In this document: piece by piece, positions 10,501-25,500 of the stretch
Layout of the letters: every line of letters starts with the position of its first letter
Position numbering within the stretch: position 1 is the first letter of the stretch
Source: Apostichopus japonicus
Taxonomy: Eukaryota; Echinodermata; Holothuroidea; Aspidochirotida; Stichopodidae
NCBI RefSeq assembly: GCF_037975245.1
Contig: NC_092568.1
Location: 9,575,501-9,635,500 of the forward strand
Direction: 5' to 3'
Length of the DNA: 60,000 nt
Made by a program: the position numbers and the translations under genes
The notes under the pieces: generated by a model
What the model saw: only the letters and a program-made list of their open reading frames with translations
The model's database searches: none
Told to the model about the DNA's origin: nothing

Positions 10501-13500
10501 TTTAAATTGGGGAAACTATCATGTCATTAAGGTCACAATACTTGAGTATTTTATGTGGAATATTTTGACATCGACAGCTGCTGCCGATGGGGTAGACGCC
10601 ATTAGACCTCCGCCTCTGGTCTATAAGAAGTGGGGTTTGCAACACCAGGATGCCATTGTTGATCACATCAGTACTGGTAAGTACTGTATCAAAACTATGT
10701 ACAAGATGTAGATGTAAGAATATTAATGTTCTGAAAAATCAAATAAAAAACTTCATTGCCAAAGGAAAAATTCTCATCTACTGATTTGTTAATAGGGATG
10801 ACTTTCACACACAATCAATGGTTACAACAGGGATACTTTGAGAGAGAGAATTATTTTTGTTGACTTTTAATTTTGTTTGATCCTATAGCTCTTAGAAACA
10901 AGTATAATTATTGAAGAAAAGCAACGACAGTAGAGAAAATTTTATATGTATGATTCAAAACTAGCTGGATAAACTTGATCATTTTTAATTTTAATTTTTT
11001 TATGTTAATATGACAGGTCTTGTGACTCCATGTGCCTTTGACCAGCTTCACACAGCATCGATTCTGGGTGGTTTCCAGGCATCTATCAAGTCATCCCCAC
11101 CCGTCTCTAACAGATACATCACAGCTGGTGCCGGACCATTTGTCGGTTTCTTCTATGCTTTGGATGTGAGAAGCGCTCATATTTTTTATTTTATCTAAAA
11201 AATACAGATTATATATTTGAAGACTTTGGTATAAGTATTCAATCTCACATTAAAAGATATGAGAAAGTAAAACAATGGTCATTGATATTAAAATAAATTC
11301 AGTATAAATAAATAGCAAGGCCAATCTGTGAACCTTCAGTCTTGCATCAGGTATGACCTCTGCTTCACAGCACTCCCTTTAGTTTGGAGAGAGCATTGCA
11401 GTTACTTGACAGATCATGGTGGGATGTGGATTATGATTTTGGAATACACCTAGACTTGGTCACTATAATCACAGCTTTGGTATATCGGTGTGTGTGGAGT
11501 TCACCAATGAGGAAAGCATAAAGATATTTTGTGTAGACTGGTGTCTTTCTCCATGATAATTCAACGTAATATCTCTGCATGGCACAATAGCAAGTAAAAA
11601 GAAAGGAAGTTGGTTTTTTTTGTGAATGGTTTGAAGAGTTAACACAGTAGTGATAATATGTATATATATGTGTAATGTATGAGCAGGTTTATGTAAACTG
11701 CCAAGGTAGCGTTTGATGGATAATATCAGTCTTCAAATCTTGTTCTTTGACTTCAAATACAAGTGTCCTGAAGCCAATCGAAGATTAGGACCGAGACCAT
11801 TCATTAGTCCTGGAAGCAATTTTAATGTCCCACACATAAGTTACCAAAAGGTTTTCTTACCTTGAACAGATTTACATGAAATGTTTACTTTCATTGATCC
11901 ACAAACGTTTATCTTCAGGGATCATTTCATCGATAATAGTTTTTGCATTTTCTTTTATCAGGGAACGAGTCAGCCGTTGCTGTCGGAAGTCGCGATGGCA
12001 GTCGCAAGTAAACTCAAGTCTGCTCTCTTCTCAGCTGCAAGGTTCGTATTTAGAAAGTTTATTAGCAGTTTCTGATTCATTAAAAAGGGTCTGTTGTGAC
12101 TACATTTCAAGTCCTATTAGGTATTTGACCTTACCAGGGAACAAAGTTCTCAAAAATTTAAATTTGATTTTCAACGAATTATGGACAAATTTGCAGTGGA
12201 TGAACTGCATTGTCTATTAAGCATAAGCTGCTTAGTGTACTGTTGAGGTCTGGCACGGATATGAAAAGGGTTATTTTGTTGGCCTGAACCTTACTTCAAA
12301 GGCAATTTCTTTTGTATTTCGCACCACGACATCCCTGGTTATTGTCCCCATCTGACTCCTGACAATATGTGCAGTATTTGAGTATGTCTCATGACTTCAT
12401 GCTGATTATGATCTAACTGCCATGTGCGAGAAGCAAATATACCCACCAAGTAATTAACTTCATTTGTGACTTGACTTGTGTACTACTATAACCTGTAAGT
12501 GAAAGTCACCTATTACAAGAAATTTCAACTTTTTCATTCAATTTATCTAAAAGATTTTCATTTTTAATTTTTACCTCTCAGTGGTTGGCTTGGGCTCGGA
12601 GGAAAGCAAAAACCTCAAGAGGATCAGAGCAACCAAAAGACTAGGCCAAAGGTGGAACCAGCAACATCACTACCTATAAGGTAATATAGACATGTTACTA
12701 CTATAGTTTAGTTTAGTAGAAAAAAATTATCAGGAGGGACACTCAAGTCCCCATCATGGACCCTATAGGAGAGAAAAAGTGTTACCCCTTCCTTGGCCTC
12801 AACCTCCCCCTCCTTTCCCCATCCATCCCAATAACAAAGATTTTTTTAACTGCAGATGAACATATATATATATCTACATATACATATATATATATATAGA
12901 CACTGTGCAGATATATATATCTGTAAAGTGTATTGTTCAGAACAGAATATTACATCTTCTGTTCTTTGGCATGAAATGTGCATTTCTTATTTCTGGCATT
13001 AAATAAAAGTAAGTTATCCTTTGCATGTAATGTTAATAAATGTCACATGTACTTTGTGTTCAAACGATGCAGGTTGGACAGGTTTTCTTCATTAGTTTAA
13101 GTAAGATCATGTTTTAAGAAAAAACTTATTATGACTTGATTAAATCTTAAACATGACAACAGATAAAAACCCAACCATCATAATTGGTCAATGTGATTGA
13201 AATAACAGTCATGAACAACTCCAATGATGATGGTTGGGGGTCTAAGTCCCCTTTTAGATAATTGGTCTAGAGCACGGTCAAATCAAAGTTTGCTGTCCTC
13301 TCCAACTGTATAGCAAACTTGGCTTATATGTATAATATAAAGGAATATTCTATACTGTTTACTTATCATGCCAACCGTACACCATGAACCCATCCATTTC
13401 ACAGGTTTGGGTTACCTGATTTGCGTCGTCATGGGGACAGCATCAGTCTCGCTCCCGGCTTGAACCTAGCCGTCACCACAGATAGCTTTGGTCGGATAGT

Positions 13501-16500
13501 ACTCTTGGATGTCAACAAATCCGTCGCGGTCAGGATGTGGAAAGGTAAGGAATAAGGGTATGCTGTCAACCATTAGGAGGGACTAAGTAAAGTCTTGTCC
13601 AGGCAATCTTTTACCCCGGGAACATGGAGGTTCAAGCTACATATCATCTTAATACATTTATCAGGTGACACCTTATAGCCTATCACTGTCACCAGAATAC
13701 AGGGTGCTGTATATTTACTGTACTCTTGGTTTGCTTCATGAGCTCCATTGGCAGCTGTTACCTTTACTAAAGTTGCTTGTTCATGTTATCAGCATCATCT
13801 TTGCCTCTCAGCCCTAGCATTGTTTGAAGGCATTTACTCGATCAGCTTCCATGTGAAGTGGTTGTTGCAAACTTGCAAGGTTGTAAACATGTGTGATTGA
13901 CTTGTAGGCATGACCCTAGAGTAGGGCTACTCAATTAGGTTTGTCGGAATGTCGGGGAAAGAAAAAAGCATTGGTTAGAGCAAAGGGCCCGACAAATCAA
14001 AGACCTAATGATACCTGGATTGAGCAATGGGTTTGGTTGGGCAGTAGTATGCTCAATCATGAGTCCTTAAGTTTGTGGATAAATTCTTTTTCTGGGGGAG
14101 AGGGGTGGGCCAGGTTATAAGGTCCTTTGCAGGCTGGGTTTGGCCTGTGGGGTGACTCTTGAGAAACTCTGATCTAGAGTATTTATAGAAATTTCATGTA
14201 AGGTATTTTCAGTCACATCCAACATGAAAATGGTACATGAGCTGATTCTCCAGTTTTCTCTAGAATTTTTTTTTTCTTATTTTGAGATTCTACCTTCTGT
14301 AAGGTGGTTGTTATTTTTGTTAGTGATGTTCAAATTGAGCCATTTTTTCTTTCTTTTTTCAATTTACTCAGGTTACAGGGATGCCCAATGTGGATGGATT
14401 CAAGTCATGGAAGAGCTTCATAGAGAGAAAGGATCACGATCAGAGATAACTAAACAGCAACAGAGAAGAGTGGCCCTATTTTTGGTTATTTATGCCCCTA
14501 GAAGAGGTATCTTAGAAGTATGGAACACCCAACAAGGACCCAGGGTGGCAGCCTTTAACGTACCAAAGTCTTGTAGGTGAGTTTTGCCGATTCCTTTCTA
14601 ACTTTGTCCTCCCTCATGAAAAAAAAAAAGAATCTCCATTGGCCAACACTGATTCATCATTCCAAAAGCCATAGAAGTTTTTCTTAATAGAGCATGAGCA
14701 GAGGATTAGGGAACTAATACCCCCCACCCCACCATACACTATATCACACCATCCTCTACCCCCCCCCCCCCCCCCTTCATCACTGCCACCATCAAGTACT
14801 TTTCAGACAACAACATTTTGGTAATTGTGCCAAAATTTTGATTATGTTAAAACCTACTGCACTTTTGTTTCCGTCTGCTGACAAAGAATTTGATTCAGAT
14901 CCATAAATTTTGTTCTGAAACTTCCTGCATTTCATTTCTTTCTTTGAGACTCCTAAAATCACCCCAATGTTTTTATTTTTAAATTATTTTGGGTAAAATC
15001 CTTTAGCCCCCCCCAATGTCTCTTTTATGAGACTCTTTTATTATTATCTACTATCTTTTATTCATCGGTTACCAAGCAGCCATCAACAATGTCTTTGCAT
15101 TTCAAGATCATTTACCATTTACTTCCATTCTTATATTCACATTAATAAGCTTCAATGGATATTTCAGCATTTTTTTTTTTCATATGTTGTTTACAAACCT
15201 TCAGGCTTCTTTCACCGGGCTATGGCGTCATGGGATTAAACAATTTATCCATACACGATTCCCGGTTCCGGCCACAAGTTCTACAGTGTTGTCTGTTGGA
15301 GACGTCGGGTCTCGTCCGTTCCATCCAAGTGCCGTTCCACCTAGCTCTCAGCGATAAAAACAGTCGCAGAGCTCACGACCTCCATCTTATGAAGAAGCTA
15401 TCAAATCTCATCCACCATCGGAAATCCTTAAACGGTGAGAACATTTTGTCGAAACTCGAAATCCATAAATGTTGAGAACATTATGCCAAAACTGGAGGCT
15501 TAATCAGGAGAAAGTTGTGGTTAAGGGATGCCAGCAGGTGGACTTGTTGGTTACATATCATCTTTGCTTGTGTGTTAATTTTTTGGCAATGTATGGCCTG
15601 CTGCAGGCCGAAATGGATTCTGTACTGGGACTCGTATTCTGGCATGCTTTGCCTGTACCTGCACTACTCCCCCTTGTGGAGATTTTTGGAAATATCTAGT
15701 TTATATGCTACTGCCAGAATAAATAAAGTATGGTACTTGTGCATAGAGCCTTTGATTCATAAGTTTGTACTCAAACCGAGGGGATTGTATACTTGTACTT
15801 TTACTCTTGCTGTTGCACTCATACTACAAGTCTGGCCTCGTGACGACACTTTTGGGGAAAGAAAAACATCTGTTAGCGCGATTCAAGAGATGTCCAACAT
15901 GTCCGTAATCCACCATATTGTGTATTCTCTGAAAGAAGGGGAGAGATTTAATTTGACTTTTGTCAAATTTATGTCAGTTTTAGTGGTTCTTTTAGTACGT
16001 GGGATGAGTCGTTTCAGATTTCATGTCCTGCAGTATCAGTTTAATTCCTAATTGTGTTTTCCTTTCCATTTTGTTTAATCATCTCTTACAGAGCCATTTT
16101 CTGGATCTGTTATGCCAATCCTACAAGAATTTAAGATGCCGATTTATAAGCAGCAGGTAAGCGGCCATCAGCTGTTTGGAAAGTTTATTCACCCTAGTAG
16201 AAGTGAGTGGCTCGCTTGAAAATTGGAGGATGGGGTAGAATAAGGTTTTGGGAGGGAGGGGGAGGGAGGTGGAGGGAGGGAGGGAGAGAGAATGTGACTT
16301 GATTATGTTTTGAGCAGTGATTTGGTCAACTCAAAAAAGATAATCAAGAAATGAGAACAAGAATTTGTATTGAATTTGAAGCATATTTTCATGCATTAAT
16401 GCAGAGCATTGGTGTAAATGTTCATGTATCATCTCTGGTAATGAAGAAAATTTACATAAATTGAATCGGATGTTCACTTGGACTCTTGTGCGATTTAAAT

Positions 16501-19500
16501 CTGGTTTTGATTCAAGTCAAAGCTGAAAACCCTCCTGTTTTGACAGCATTACTGCAATATTTAAACTGTGTATTCAACTCTGTTCATGTGCAATACTCCA
16601 ACAAACTCAAATGTGCATGCTTTTTATTTTTCATACTCATTTATATTGTATTTTATTCTGCAGTTTTACTACATATTTTGTGTCATATATTTTTTTATTT
16701 ACTGTTACAATGCATTTTAGAGCACTTTTGTGGATTTTACGCTTTATAAAATAAATTAATATTAAATTATTATAGAGCAAGAGTGTCTGGGATCAGTATA
16801 GGTAAAACTGAATGGAATTCCGTAACGATTACCTGATCAACCTTTTCATCTGTAAGCCAAAGAGATGGAGGGTGGCTAACTCTGATTAAATTTACAATCT
16901 TTGTTGTGATCCCTGCTTCAAACTAACGATCAAAGTGCAGAATGGATCTTTAAGGCTAGTCTGTACTCCCTCTAGTAACCATCCTACCTGTCAGTCAGAA
17001 TGCTGTTCATTATTTGGTATTGTTTATTAATTAATTATTTTATGTACGCAGAAGTACACCATTATCTGTGCTGTCTGTAAGTAATTTTTTTTTTCTTCTT
17101 GTGCCTGCATTTTCTAAAGGCTCTGGACAAAGCATTATCAGCTAGAGGCACTGCACCGTCAGAGCTGGTCAGGATCGTAGAGTCTCTGGAATCCTCGATC
17201 CACTCTCACGGACAATATCTAGATTACGAGAGTAAGTGTCTCCTGAAGTACTGTCATGCCCAGGGACAGCTCTTAGCAGTTTTCACCGATGTCCAGAGAC
17301 TCCACGGACCCGATGAAGAAAAGCCTGCGGTAGAAACCAAAGATATTAGTCAAGAGGTAGGTAACTAAGTAATTGATTGATTGATTGATTGATCAGTTGA
17401 TTGATTGATCAGTTGATTGATTAAACTTAAATCTCAAGGTGGAAATTGTGGCACAATGGAGTGATTATTCATGCTGGTATTCTCACTTGAGATAGATTAC
17501 ATTTTTTTCAGTGAGTGAGGTTCATGGCCGAGAGAAAATAGCTTCGCAAAAGATTTTGACTGTTATGTTCTATTCTTATGGTCCAATTCATCTGTGGTGT
17601 GAATTAAGATGAAATCTGAAAGATCAATAAAGTGATCATTTGTAAGAGTCATTGTTTCAATTGCACCCAGCAGACTTGTAACGAGTATGTACTCCTATGC
17701 ATTTGCCTGCACAAGTCCTGGCACTGATGTAGCTGAACTGGTACCCATACTGTGGGCATTGCCAAAGTCTAGTATAGGTTCTAATGATAGATTGAGTACT
17801 CATACTCTTGCTTAGAGCCTTGAACTTGTACTGTCTGCTTATACTTGTACTCATCCTGTTGTACTCATACCTTGCAAGTCTGGCCTCCAGGACATTGAAA
17901 GGCTTTAACTGGCAAGTAGCAAACTGCTGGATAATTAATTCTAAGGGAACTTGAGTGGATATGGTGAGAAGAAGAACATTTTCACTGAAGGTAACTGTTT
18001 ACAATTTAGTAGTATATGGAAATGAGAATCCTGTAACTGATTTTCAAAGTGTTTTTGAATTTTATCCTTGGATGCCTCTTTGATATTCACAAATCTTACA
18101 GGAACTTGCCAACCTTCTCAACTTAACTCAGGAGAGGCTGTCAGGCTTTTTCAAGTCCGTGGAGGGGTTCACGACGACATTCAAATCAACGAAAGTTCAT
18201 TTCGAGCAGGATGTGTCTCTCGATGTCGCTCACTTCCTTAGCTGTTTTAAAGTGTCGGTTACGAGGATAGCTAGACGAGGTTCGGAGCAGCTGCCCACCA
18301 AAGTAGCTGACAAGGAAACTCAAGTTGCACAGGAAGGTGTAAAGACGGAAGGCGAACAGGGTAGGTGTAAACCACTTTCATTCTAGTATAAACAGTAACA
18401 AGGAAAATGAATGTCAGCTGAAAACTAACAATAGGAGGGACCACCCAAAGTTGGAAACCTTTGCTCTCTACTTGAACCCTCTTCAGCCAAGTGTTGTTAA
18501 ACAATTCAGAATTCTTAAATGTATAATCCGGTTGGTGAAAAACAAATAAAAGTACTGTTACTGGTTAAGTAAAATTCACATTAAAAGTTAAACCAGTAAA
18601 AAATAAATAAAGAAAATAAAGAAAACTAAAAGATGGAAAAATTGGCAGAAGTGTAAAAAAAAGGTAAACACAAAGAATAATTGGTTGAGAGCAAGAATTG
18701 GCACAGAACACTAGAAAAGTAAACAAATGATGACTAATTACTTTACGATATGAAAGGAAATGCCTGCTGTGAACATCTTCAATCAGGTTTTTACTTCAGA
18801 ATCAAGTTATGTTTGGGGGGGAACAGATGTGTCAGACTTTACCAAATATTTATGCCTTTTGTAAGGTCTGCAATATACCTAGTATGCTCTACTATTGTCA
18901 ATTATATTCTAACCAAGATCGATTATGTACCTACAGGTGTAAGTACAGCTGGCTGTATATTGCATAATACTATGGTTGCATTACATAATTCACAGACCTC
19001 TGTTGAAAATAACACATGACAATTACCTCCCTCGTTTGGAAGAAAATATTTATATATTTCCAGTCAGATTAAACTACTTAGTTAGAACTAATATTTTAGC
19101 TTTTGCCTCCTAACCCATTTAAATGATCTAATTTATAGTTCTGTTTGGATTTTATGAACTTTGCTTTCTCCAAACCATTTAAATTATCAAATAGGTACCA
19201 TTACAGATATTCATTTGTGCCTAATTCTATCCATATATTTAATTCACAAGTGAGAAGATAAGTTTCTTATTTGTAGGACTTGCTGTATATATGTTTGTAT
19301 TACTGTATGTGTATCGCAGTCTATTGATACTTATACTATTGCTTTTCTTTTTTTTTCTTTTTGTTTTACGTTTACGACCTGTGTAAGCCAAATTTCCGAT
19401 TGTGGACAATAAATTCAAATTCAAATTAAATCACTCACTTTGAAGGCTCTTATTACTTCTACTCCAATGTTACCGGCACCGATGTTGTCACAACCTTTAA

Positions 19501-22500
19501 TAACTTGTACGTGGAATCTGTACGGTACTACCAATGCCCATCTTAAAATATGCCCATTTGCAACGTTTCTTTAAACATGCAAGTGGTTGGTCATGAGTTT
19601 GTATAATGACAAGAATCGCGGAATGAATACATTTTGAACTGCCCATACTGTTGTAAGACATTCCTTTTCTGTGACTGAATATCATTTTTGCACTTTTTGC
19701 ATTGCACATGCAACAGGGAACAATTTGCCCAAATCTTCTTGCAAACCGCGTGCGGCAATCTGAAAAAGTTAACTTTCTGTTGCCTGCAAGTGACGCTTTG
19801 TTCGTGTCACTACAAAATGCAGACTGTAATGAAACGTGATACCTTGTTATCTTTAGCTGGACCTGAGATGTCCATCGCTGTACCGTTTATACACTGTGCT
19901 GTGGGTATTGACCACAGCTGTATGTACTGACTGTACACTAGTGACTGTACACTGACTGTACACTAATTACCTACGGTAGCAAGCTGTGTGTGTATTTTCT
20001 GGGATCGATGGTGGTGTCTAACACTTCTGTTACACCTCATTTGAAACTAGGTCAGATTACTGGCATTAGGCGTTTCTTTTTGCGTGAGTCTTCACACCCT
20101 TTAAGCTTCCCAGTAACAACACATACATCTCTGTTAACAGATGCTGGTAATGCAAAAGATGAAGATGCTGTTGACACCGCTCCTGGTTTGGAGAGGATGG
20201 AGGATATTGAGGAGGAGGAAGGAGAAACGAACGATTCTGAAGATGTTGCCGATATCCAAACTCATATATCACTGAGAGAAGATGTTGCAGAGGAGAAAAT
20301 TACGGCATTAGGTGAGAAAAGACCAATTTGTCTAATCATCGCTGGGAAACAGAAAGTGTTCCTTCTTGATATTGACTCCAATTGTATAGTCTGGGTCAAT
20401 AGAATAGAACAAGATGGAATGAATGAAGAATAATGAATTGAATGAATAAATGAAATAAAGTATGATTAGGATGAGTGAAAAGTAAAATCGCCTTTCCATT
20501 TGTTCAAATAGTGACAGCATCTTATGTTGTATTTTATTACATTTAATCAAACCTGCATTTCTTTTATTTCTTTTGTATTTCCTACTTAGGTTCATTTTTC
20601 TTCAAGTCGTGTCTCCAAGGCCAAGTTTCTGTCGAGAGTGTAGTCAGGTCCTTACAGTCATTGAACATCTCACCCAATCCGTTAGTGGTAAGGAGAAGGA
20701 TTCCTTCCGTTTAATATCCTGGATCATGTTGACCGACTTCTTCGCACAAGAAAGTATAGAATTATTACAGTCAAAGATTATCTGTCCTGTTGGAAAAGCT
20801 TGTTAACTAAAAGGACGTCTCTCAACCCCCCCCCATCCCCCTTCTCCCCCATAAATACTTTCCCCATGCTTAATCCCAAGCAGAAACTTATGCTGACAAT
20901 TATTCAATCATTGATGAAGCCATGTTAGCTGAATGACTCAATCTGTACTGCCCAGTATTGTGCAACAATATAGTCAAAGGTTGCCTTTCATTTATAATCA
21001 AATTCCTTCCTCACCAGATTTAATTGCTCAAGATAGTTGTGCAATAATCTTTATTATGCCTATGAACTTGTGATCCAAAATGGACAAAATAGCTCTACAG
21101 TTAATAGCAATAACCACTTCAACCCTAATTCTTCTGTACAAAGTAGGCTTAAGTCACTGCTGTGAATGTGAGATAGGTCTTTTGTACACAGTAGGCCTAG
21201 TCTAGGTTAAAACTGCTGTGAATGTGTGGTAGGTCTAGGTACAGTGTTTCAGAGTTTTACTTTGAAAGTCAAACATGTTTTTCTCCAAAATTTGTAACAT
21301 CTTTTTTGACTGTGATATCACAAACTAACAGAATACTTAAATCATAGGTGGAGAGAACAGAGCTGTTAAACTCAAACTCAGCTATCAAATACTGTATGCC
21401 TCTGTTTTCAGAAATTATTACTACAAATTTGTCTTCACAACGAACGAGACCTCTGTCAAAGCGTCACCCTCACCACACACCAACTCCATGCAGTATTGTC
21501 ACTCATGTTGAAAGGAATCCAAAGCTCGGGGAACGACGCCAAGAAAAGCTCGCAGAATCTTGTGGAAGACATCAACAACCTCCTATACGAGACAGAAAAC
21601 GTCGGCTGCGGCCTTCTTTCCACGTTAGTTCTCGGCGGCGTTCAGGACCAGCTGCCAAAACCGAGGAGAGAAAGTGTCTCATCGAAGGATGAAGAGGAAT
21701 CGTTAGAGCTAGGGTCCCCTAGTACCCTTGAGCTAGCCCCCGATTGGAGCAAGGCCTCGTCAGATTCCAAATTCTGGGAACGGCTCTCACAGCAGTTTCA
21801 GGATCTGGTGGCCTTGAGTCGAGTCTTACATACCAAAATCAGTAAGGTAAGTTACGGCCTTTCACTCAAGAAATAATTACAGAGACACAAGTTTTCTTTT
21901 TTTTTCTTTTTGCCGTTTCAGAAGGGAGATCAATAAAGCAGATTGACTTTAAATTCTGTCGGTAGATTAATAGTACCTCAAAAACAACCAAGAACTGAAT
22001 TCTGTCCATCACCACCAAGTACTAAAATAGATTCCATGTGTCGATAAATTGTGATGCAACCAACGTGCAAACTTTAGGAATATTAAACCAAAGACTTCCA
22101 AGTTCCGTCTTTTTGAGGCATTATTTCAAATATAGGTTCACAAAACCAGATTCATGTAATTGGTTTGTTTTGACCAGATTTGTAATTTGACTTTAATAGC
22201 TCTGTCTTAAACGAAAGTTTGTATGTTACGCTGTTTTAGTGATTTGCACCGTTAAGGTGACAATTGGTGTTCGTGTAACAGTCTCTGACGTGTCATCCTG
22301 AATTATAAAATTTATTTTCAACCTGCTCTTATTCTTTGCATACATATTTAGATGAATTTAAGATAGTGGCCAATTTTTAGTCAAAACACCTGAGGCTCCA
22401 TCAAAGAATATTTTACAAAAATGGGGGTGGCAAATAACCACGTCAAAATGAAAACATAGACTACGTCAGTGTACTTGCTTCTCACAACATAACAGAAGTG

Positions 22501-25500
22501 AAAATTGGTGTTGGACTCCCCTCTTGCTCATGTTGTAAATGTGTGGCATTTAATGGTACATAATATTGTGGGTAGTGTTATTGTCTCCGAGTAATAAAAT
22601 TGCACAAGCGTTCACAATTCCTCCACTCCCTCAACCATTACAGGAGGCCGTATCAGAAATGTGCCGCCGTTATCCGAGATTCATGGAACCAGAGAACGGC
22701 CCTGTTCCAGCACCGATTATCGAATACGTTCCTTCAGTCTGCCTCAAGAAGCTACTGGAAGGAGGACGAGGTATTAACTAAGAAAGAAAAAAAAAAGGCT
22801 GTTCATGAAAAGTGCTCTTAAAAATATAAAATGGAATTTTCTCTGCTCACTTTAAATTTGCAACTTTTTTTCCTCTCTTGGGTATTATTTTTTTTTATTG
22901 TTTTTGCTATTTGCACCAAATTCTAATAATTTTACAAATTCTTCCAAGTGTTACTCAGAGTAGGACTTGCAAATATGATCAAACTGAAACTTTCAGATAT
23001 TTTCAGCACAAAACAATTTCACTAGTAAGCATTTTATGATTGGCAATTCCAATCCATTTGATGAATTCTGATGCCGTAATTATTACTATTAATCACTTTC
23101 AAATAGCATTTTTAAGATATCTAAAAGTTGTCAGCTTATTTCTTAACTGCTCGAAAGTGGACACTGTCAAGCTAAAGTGAACTGAATAATTTTCTGCATC
23201 TCGATATAAAAAATAGTTGAAAATATAATAATAATAATATATAGTTATGCCAAAATCACTGCAAAATGCTTGATTGATGTAACAGTTCTTAATGATCGAA
23301 CAGGGTAAAGGAACTAGGAAGTAAAACTTAGAGTCATCATCTACAGAGTGAGACTTAATTCCAGCTGACACCCTCTTCTGTATTATGTCTTCAAGACACT
23401 GCCGTGTAAAATAAAAAATTCAGTTTTTGAATACATTGTACTTTAATTGTGCACATTTCAAATACAGTGTGCTGCTTTAAGGACACTTTTCATATTGTGC
23501 AGAAGCTTTTCAATTTCAAAAATATTTCGTCAGTCATGGCAAAAGAGATTGTTTAATTGCCTCTTTTGTCGACACAGTCTGGTGAATTGCAGACAATTGT
23601 GGACAATTGAGGACAATTTTGGAGAATTGAGGACAATTGCGAGAAAATGCGGACAGTACTAAGCATCAGTATTTAAGTCTTGTTGGTGCTGTTTTGTGGT
23701 TGTTTTTTTTTGGTCTGTGAGTCAAGCTTCTTTATTCATCTCTATCAATACAGGTGTATTCTCAGAACTAATAGCCAAGTGGGTTGCCCATCATCTGCTC
23801 CCACCTGCTTTCATCAATAGCATCACAGATGGTCGCCACCAGGTCTCGCAAGCCAAAAAGTCCAAAGATTCTGTCGCGGACAAAGAGACGGAGGAAGAAA
23901 TAAGTCAGACAATCGGTGAGTTTGATCGCACAACTTTTGGATTAGTTTAACTTGATATTCAAATCGTTATTAATTAGGTCAATCCAAAAAAACTGGGACA
24001 TTGAGTCATCTTGGATGTCCCTTGAAAATTTCTGAGAAAAATTTGGAGAGTAAAGACCTCAAGGAAAGTACTTTTTGAAAACTTCTAGCAATTATATCCA
24101 TGCTGTAATTTGGGGCCTATACTGACTACTTTTAAGTAGTGAGTTTAACTTTGTTAAAGGAGGGAGGCCTGCACATATCAACATTAAAGATTGTTGTAAA
24201 TATCCCAGTAATAGGTGCTGTCAGTATTGACACTTCAGACTTTCTTTTCTAGATGCCTTCCATTCGCTGTGTCAGAGGTTACCACACAGTCTGGAACAGG
24301 ATGTCATGCAAGCCCATGCTGCCTGGGAGTATGTGGTACATTGGAACAAGAATGCAGAGGTACTAAAATATTAAAATTTCTCTTGTTTTACACATTCGCT
24401 TGATTAGATACTTAACGAAAGCATGACCGAGTTACGAGGTATGTACAGTGCATTCAAAAGGCCTTGTGAAAACCCAGGTTGTGGAATCAGTGATTTCATT
24501 GGTCTGATCAGCATTTTTAATTGAAAGCTTAAAAGGACGAGTACCTTTCCTCTAGTACTTCTTGCACGTAGGGCCTGTTTTTAATAATGTGTAGGTGCGC
24601 ATGGATACTTTGTAACTTTTGAGGTTTTCTGAATAGCAAAGTTGTTTGTCCAACAAGAATGAAGTTAAAATGCAAGAAATGATTGCCTTCCTTTACTTTT
24701 CCTAAGATAGTAGTCTTGTAATATGTAATATTGTATAGTTCAAATGGCTACACGTTTATCTGACACCTACTTCACTTACTCCTTGAGTTTCTGTTTGTGA
24801 CGACCATCTCCAACAAGTCATCAGTATTGCCTCCAAAGCCTAACATACTTAAGTTAATACAACAGCCTAACATACTTAAGTTACTAAAAAGCCTAACATA
24901 CTTAAGGTACTACAAAGCCTAACATACTTAAGTTACTACAAAAGCCTTACATACTTAAATTACTACAAAAGCCTAAGATACTTAAGTTACTACAAAAGCC
25001 TAACATACTTAAGGTACAACAAAAGCCTAACATACTTAAGGTACAACAAAAGCCTAACATACTTAAGTTACTACAAAAGCCTAACACACTTAAGTTACTA
25101 CAAGTGTTCTGAATTTATTTTACTGGAGGTGTTGACCTGCCTAAGGATAGCTTATGAGGCGTGTTACATGATATAATAGAGAAATGTTGAAGCCCGGGGG
25201 ACAGATTGAGCCTTTAATGGGGACAAAATATTTTTAACCTTGCTAGCATATTTGGTTAGCAAGTCGATGACCCAAAAAAAAGGACAATTAACCTGGACTG
25301 TTTTTATGTTTCTCTTAAAGATTACATACTATTTACGACATGCTGTGGAACATCTACGTGTCATAAATAATCCATTGGTTCAACATGGTAAGTTTATTCA
25401 CAAACCTTTACAAATTTTTTTCATAAATTGTTAGTGAATGAAAATTTTTCTTTCATTAGAGCTACCAAATTTCCATGTAATTTGTTGAAAAAAACCCTTT

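Larger units (their letters stand above)
12681..15204 (+). other. RAB3GAP2 introns 10, 11 and 12
   Basis: Between the exons there is a TA-rich microsatellite near 12860-12925 and a C-run (about 16 C) at 14760-14776 within a CCCC-rich stretch. Nothing else is recognisable. Confidence 0.5.
18361..20140 (+). other. RAB3GAP2 intron 16 (1.8 kb, repeat-filled)
   Basis: The longest RAB3GAP2 intron. It contains an A-rich stretch at 18590-18720, a retrotransposon-like 3' tail near 19240-19430 and a MITE at 19745-20105. No exon recognised. Confidence 0.6.

Noticed and set aside
15515-16051. 178-codon frame between RAB3GAP2 exons 13 and 14
   Set aside because: Intronic and overlaps a dispersed repeat; no splice sites join it in phase and no homology.
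24837-25101. A CRISPR-like array
   Set aside because: Units are contiguous near-identical 27-mers with no unique spacers, in an animal intron.
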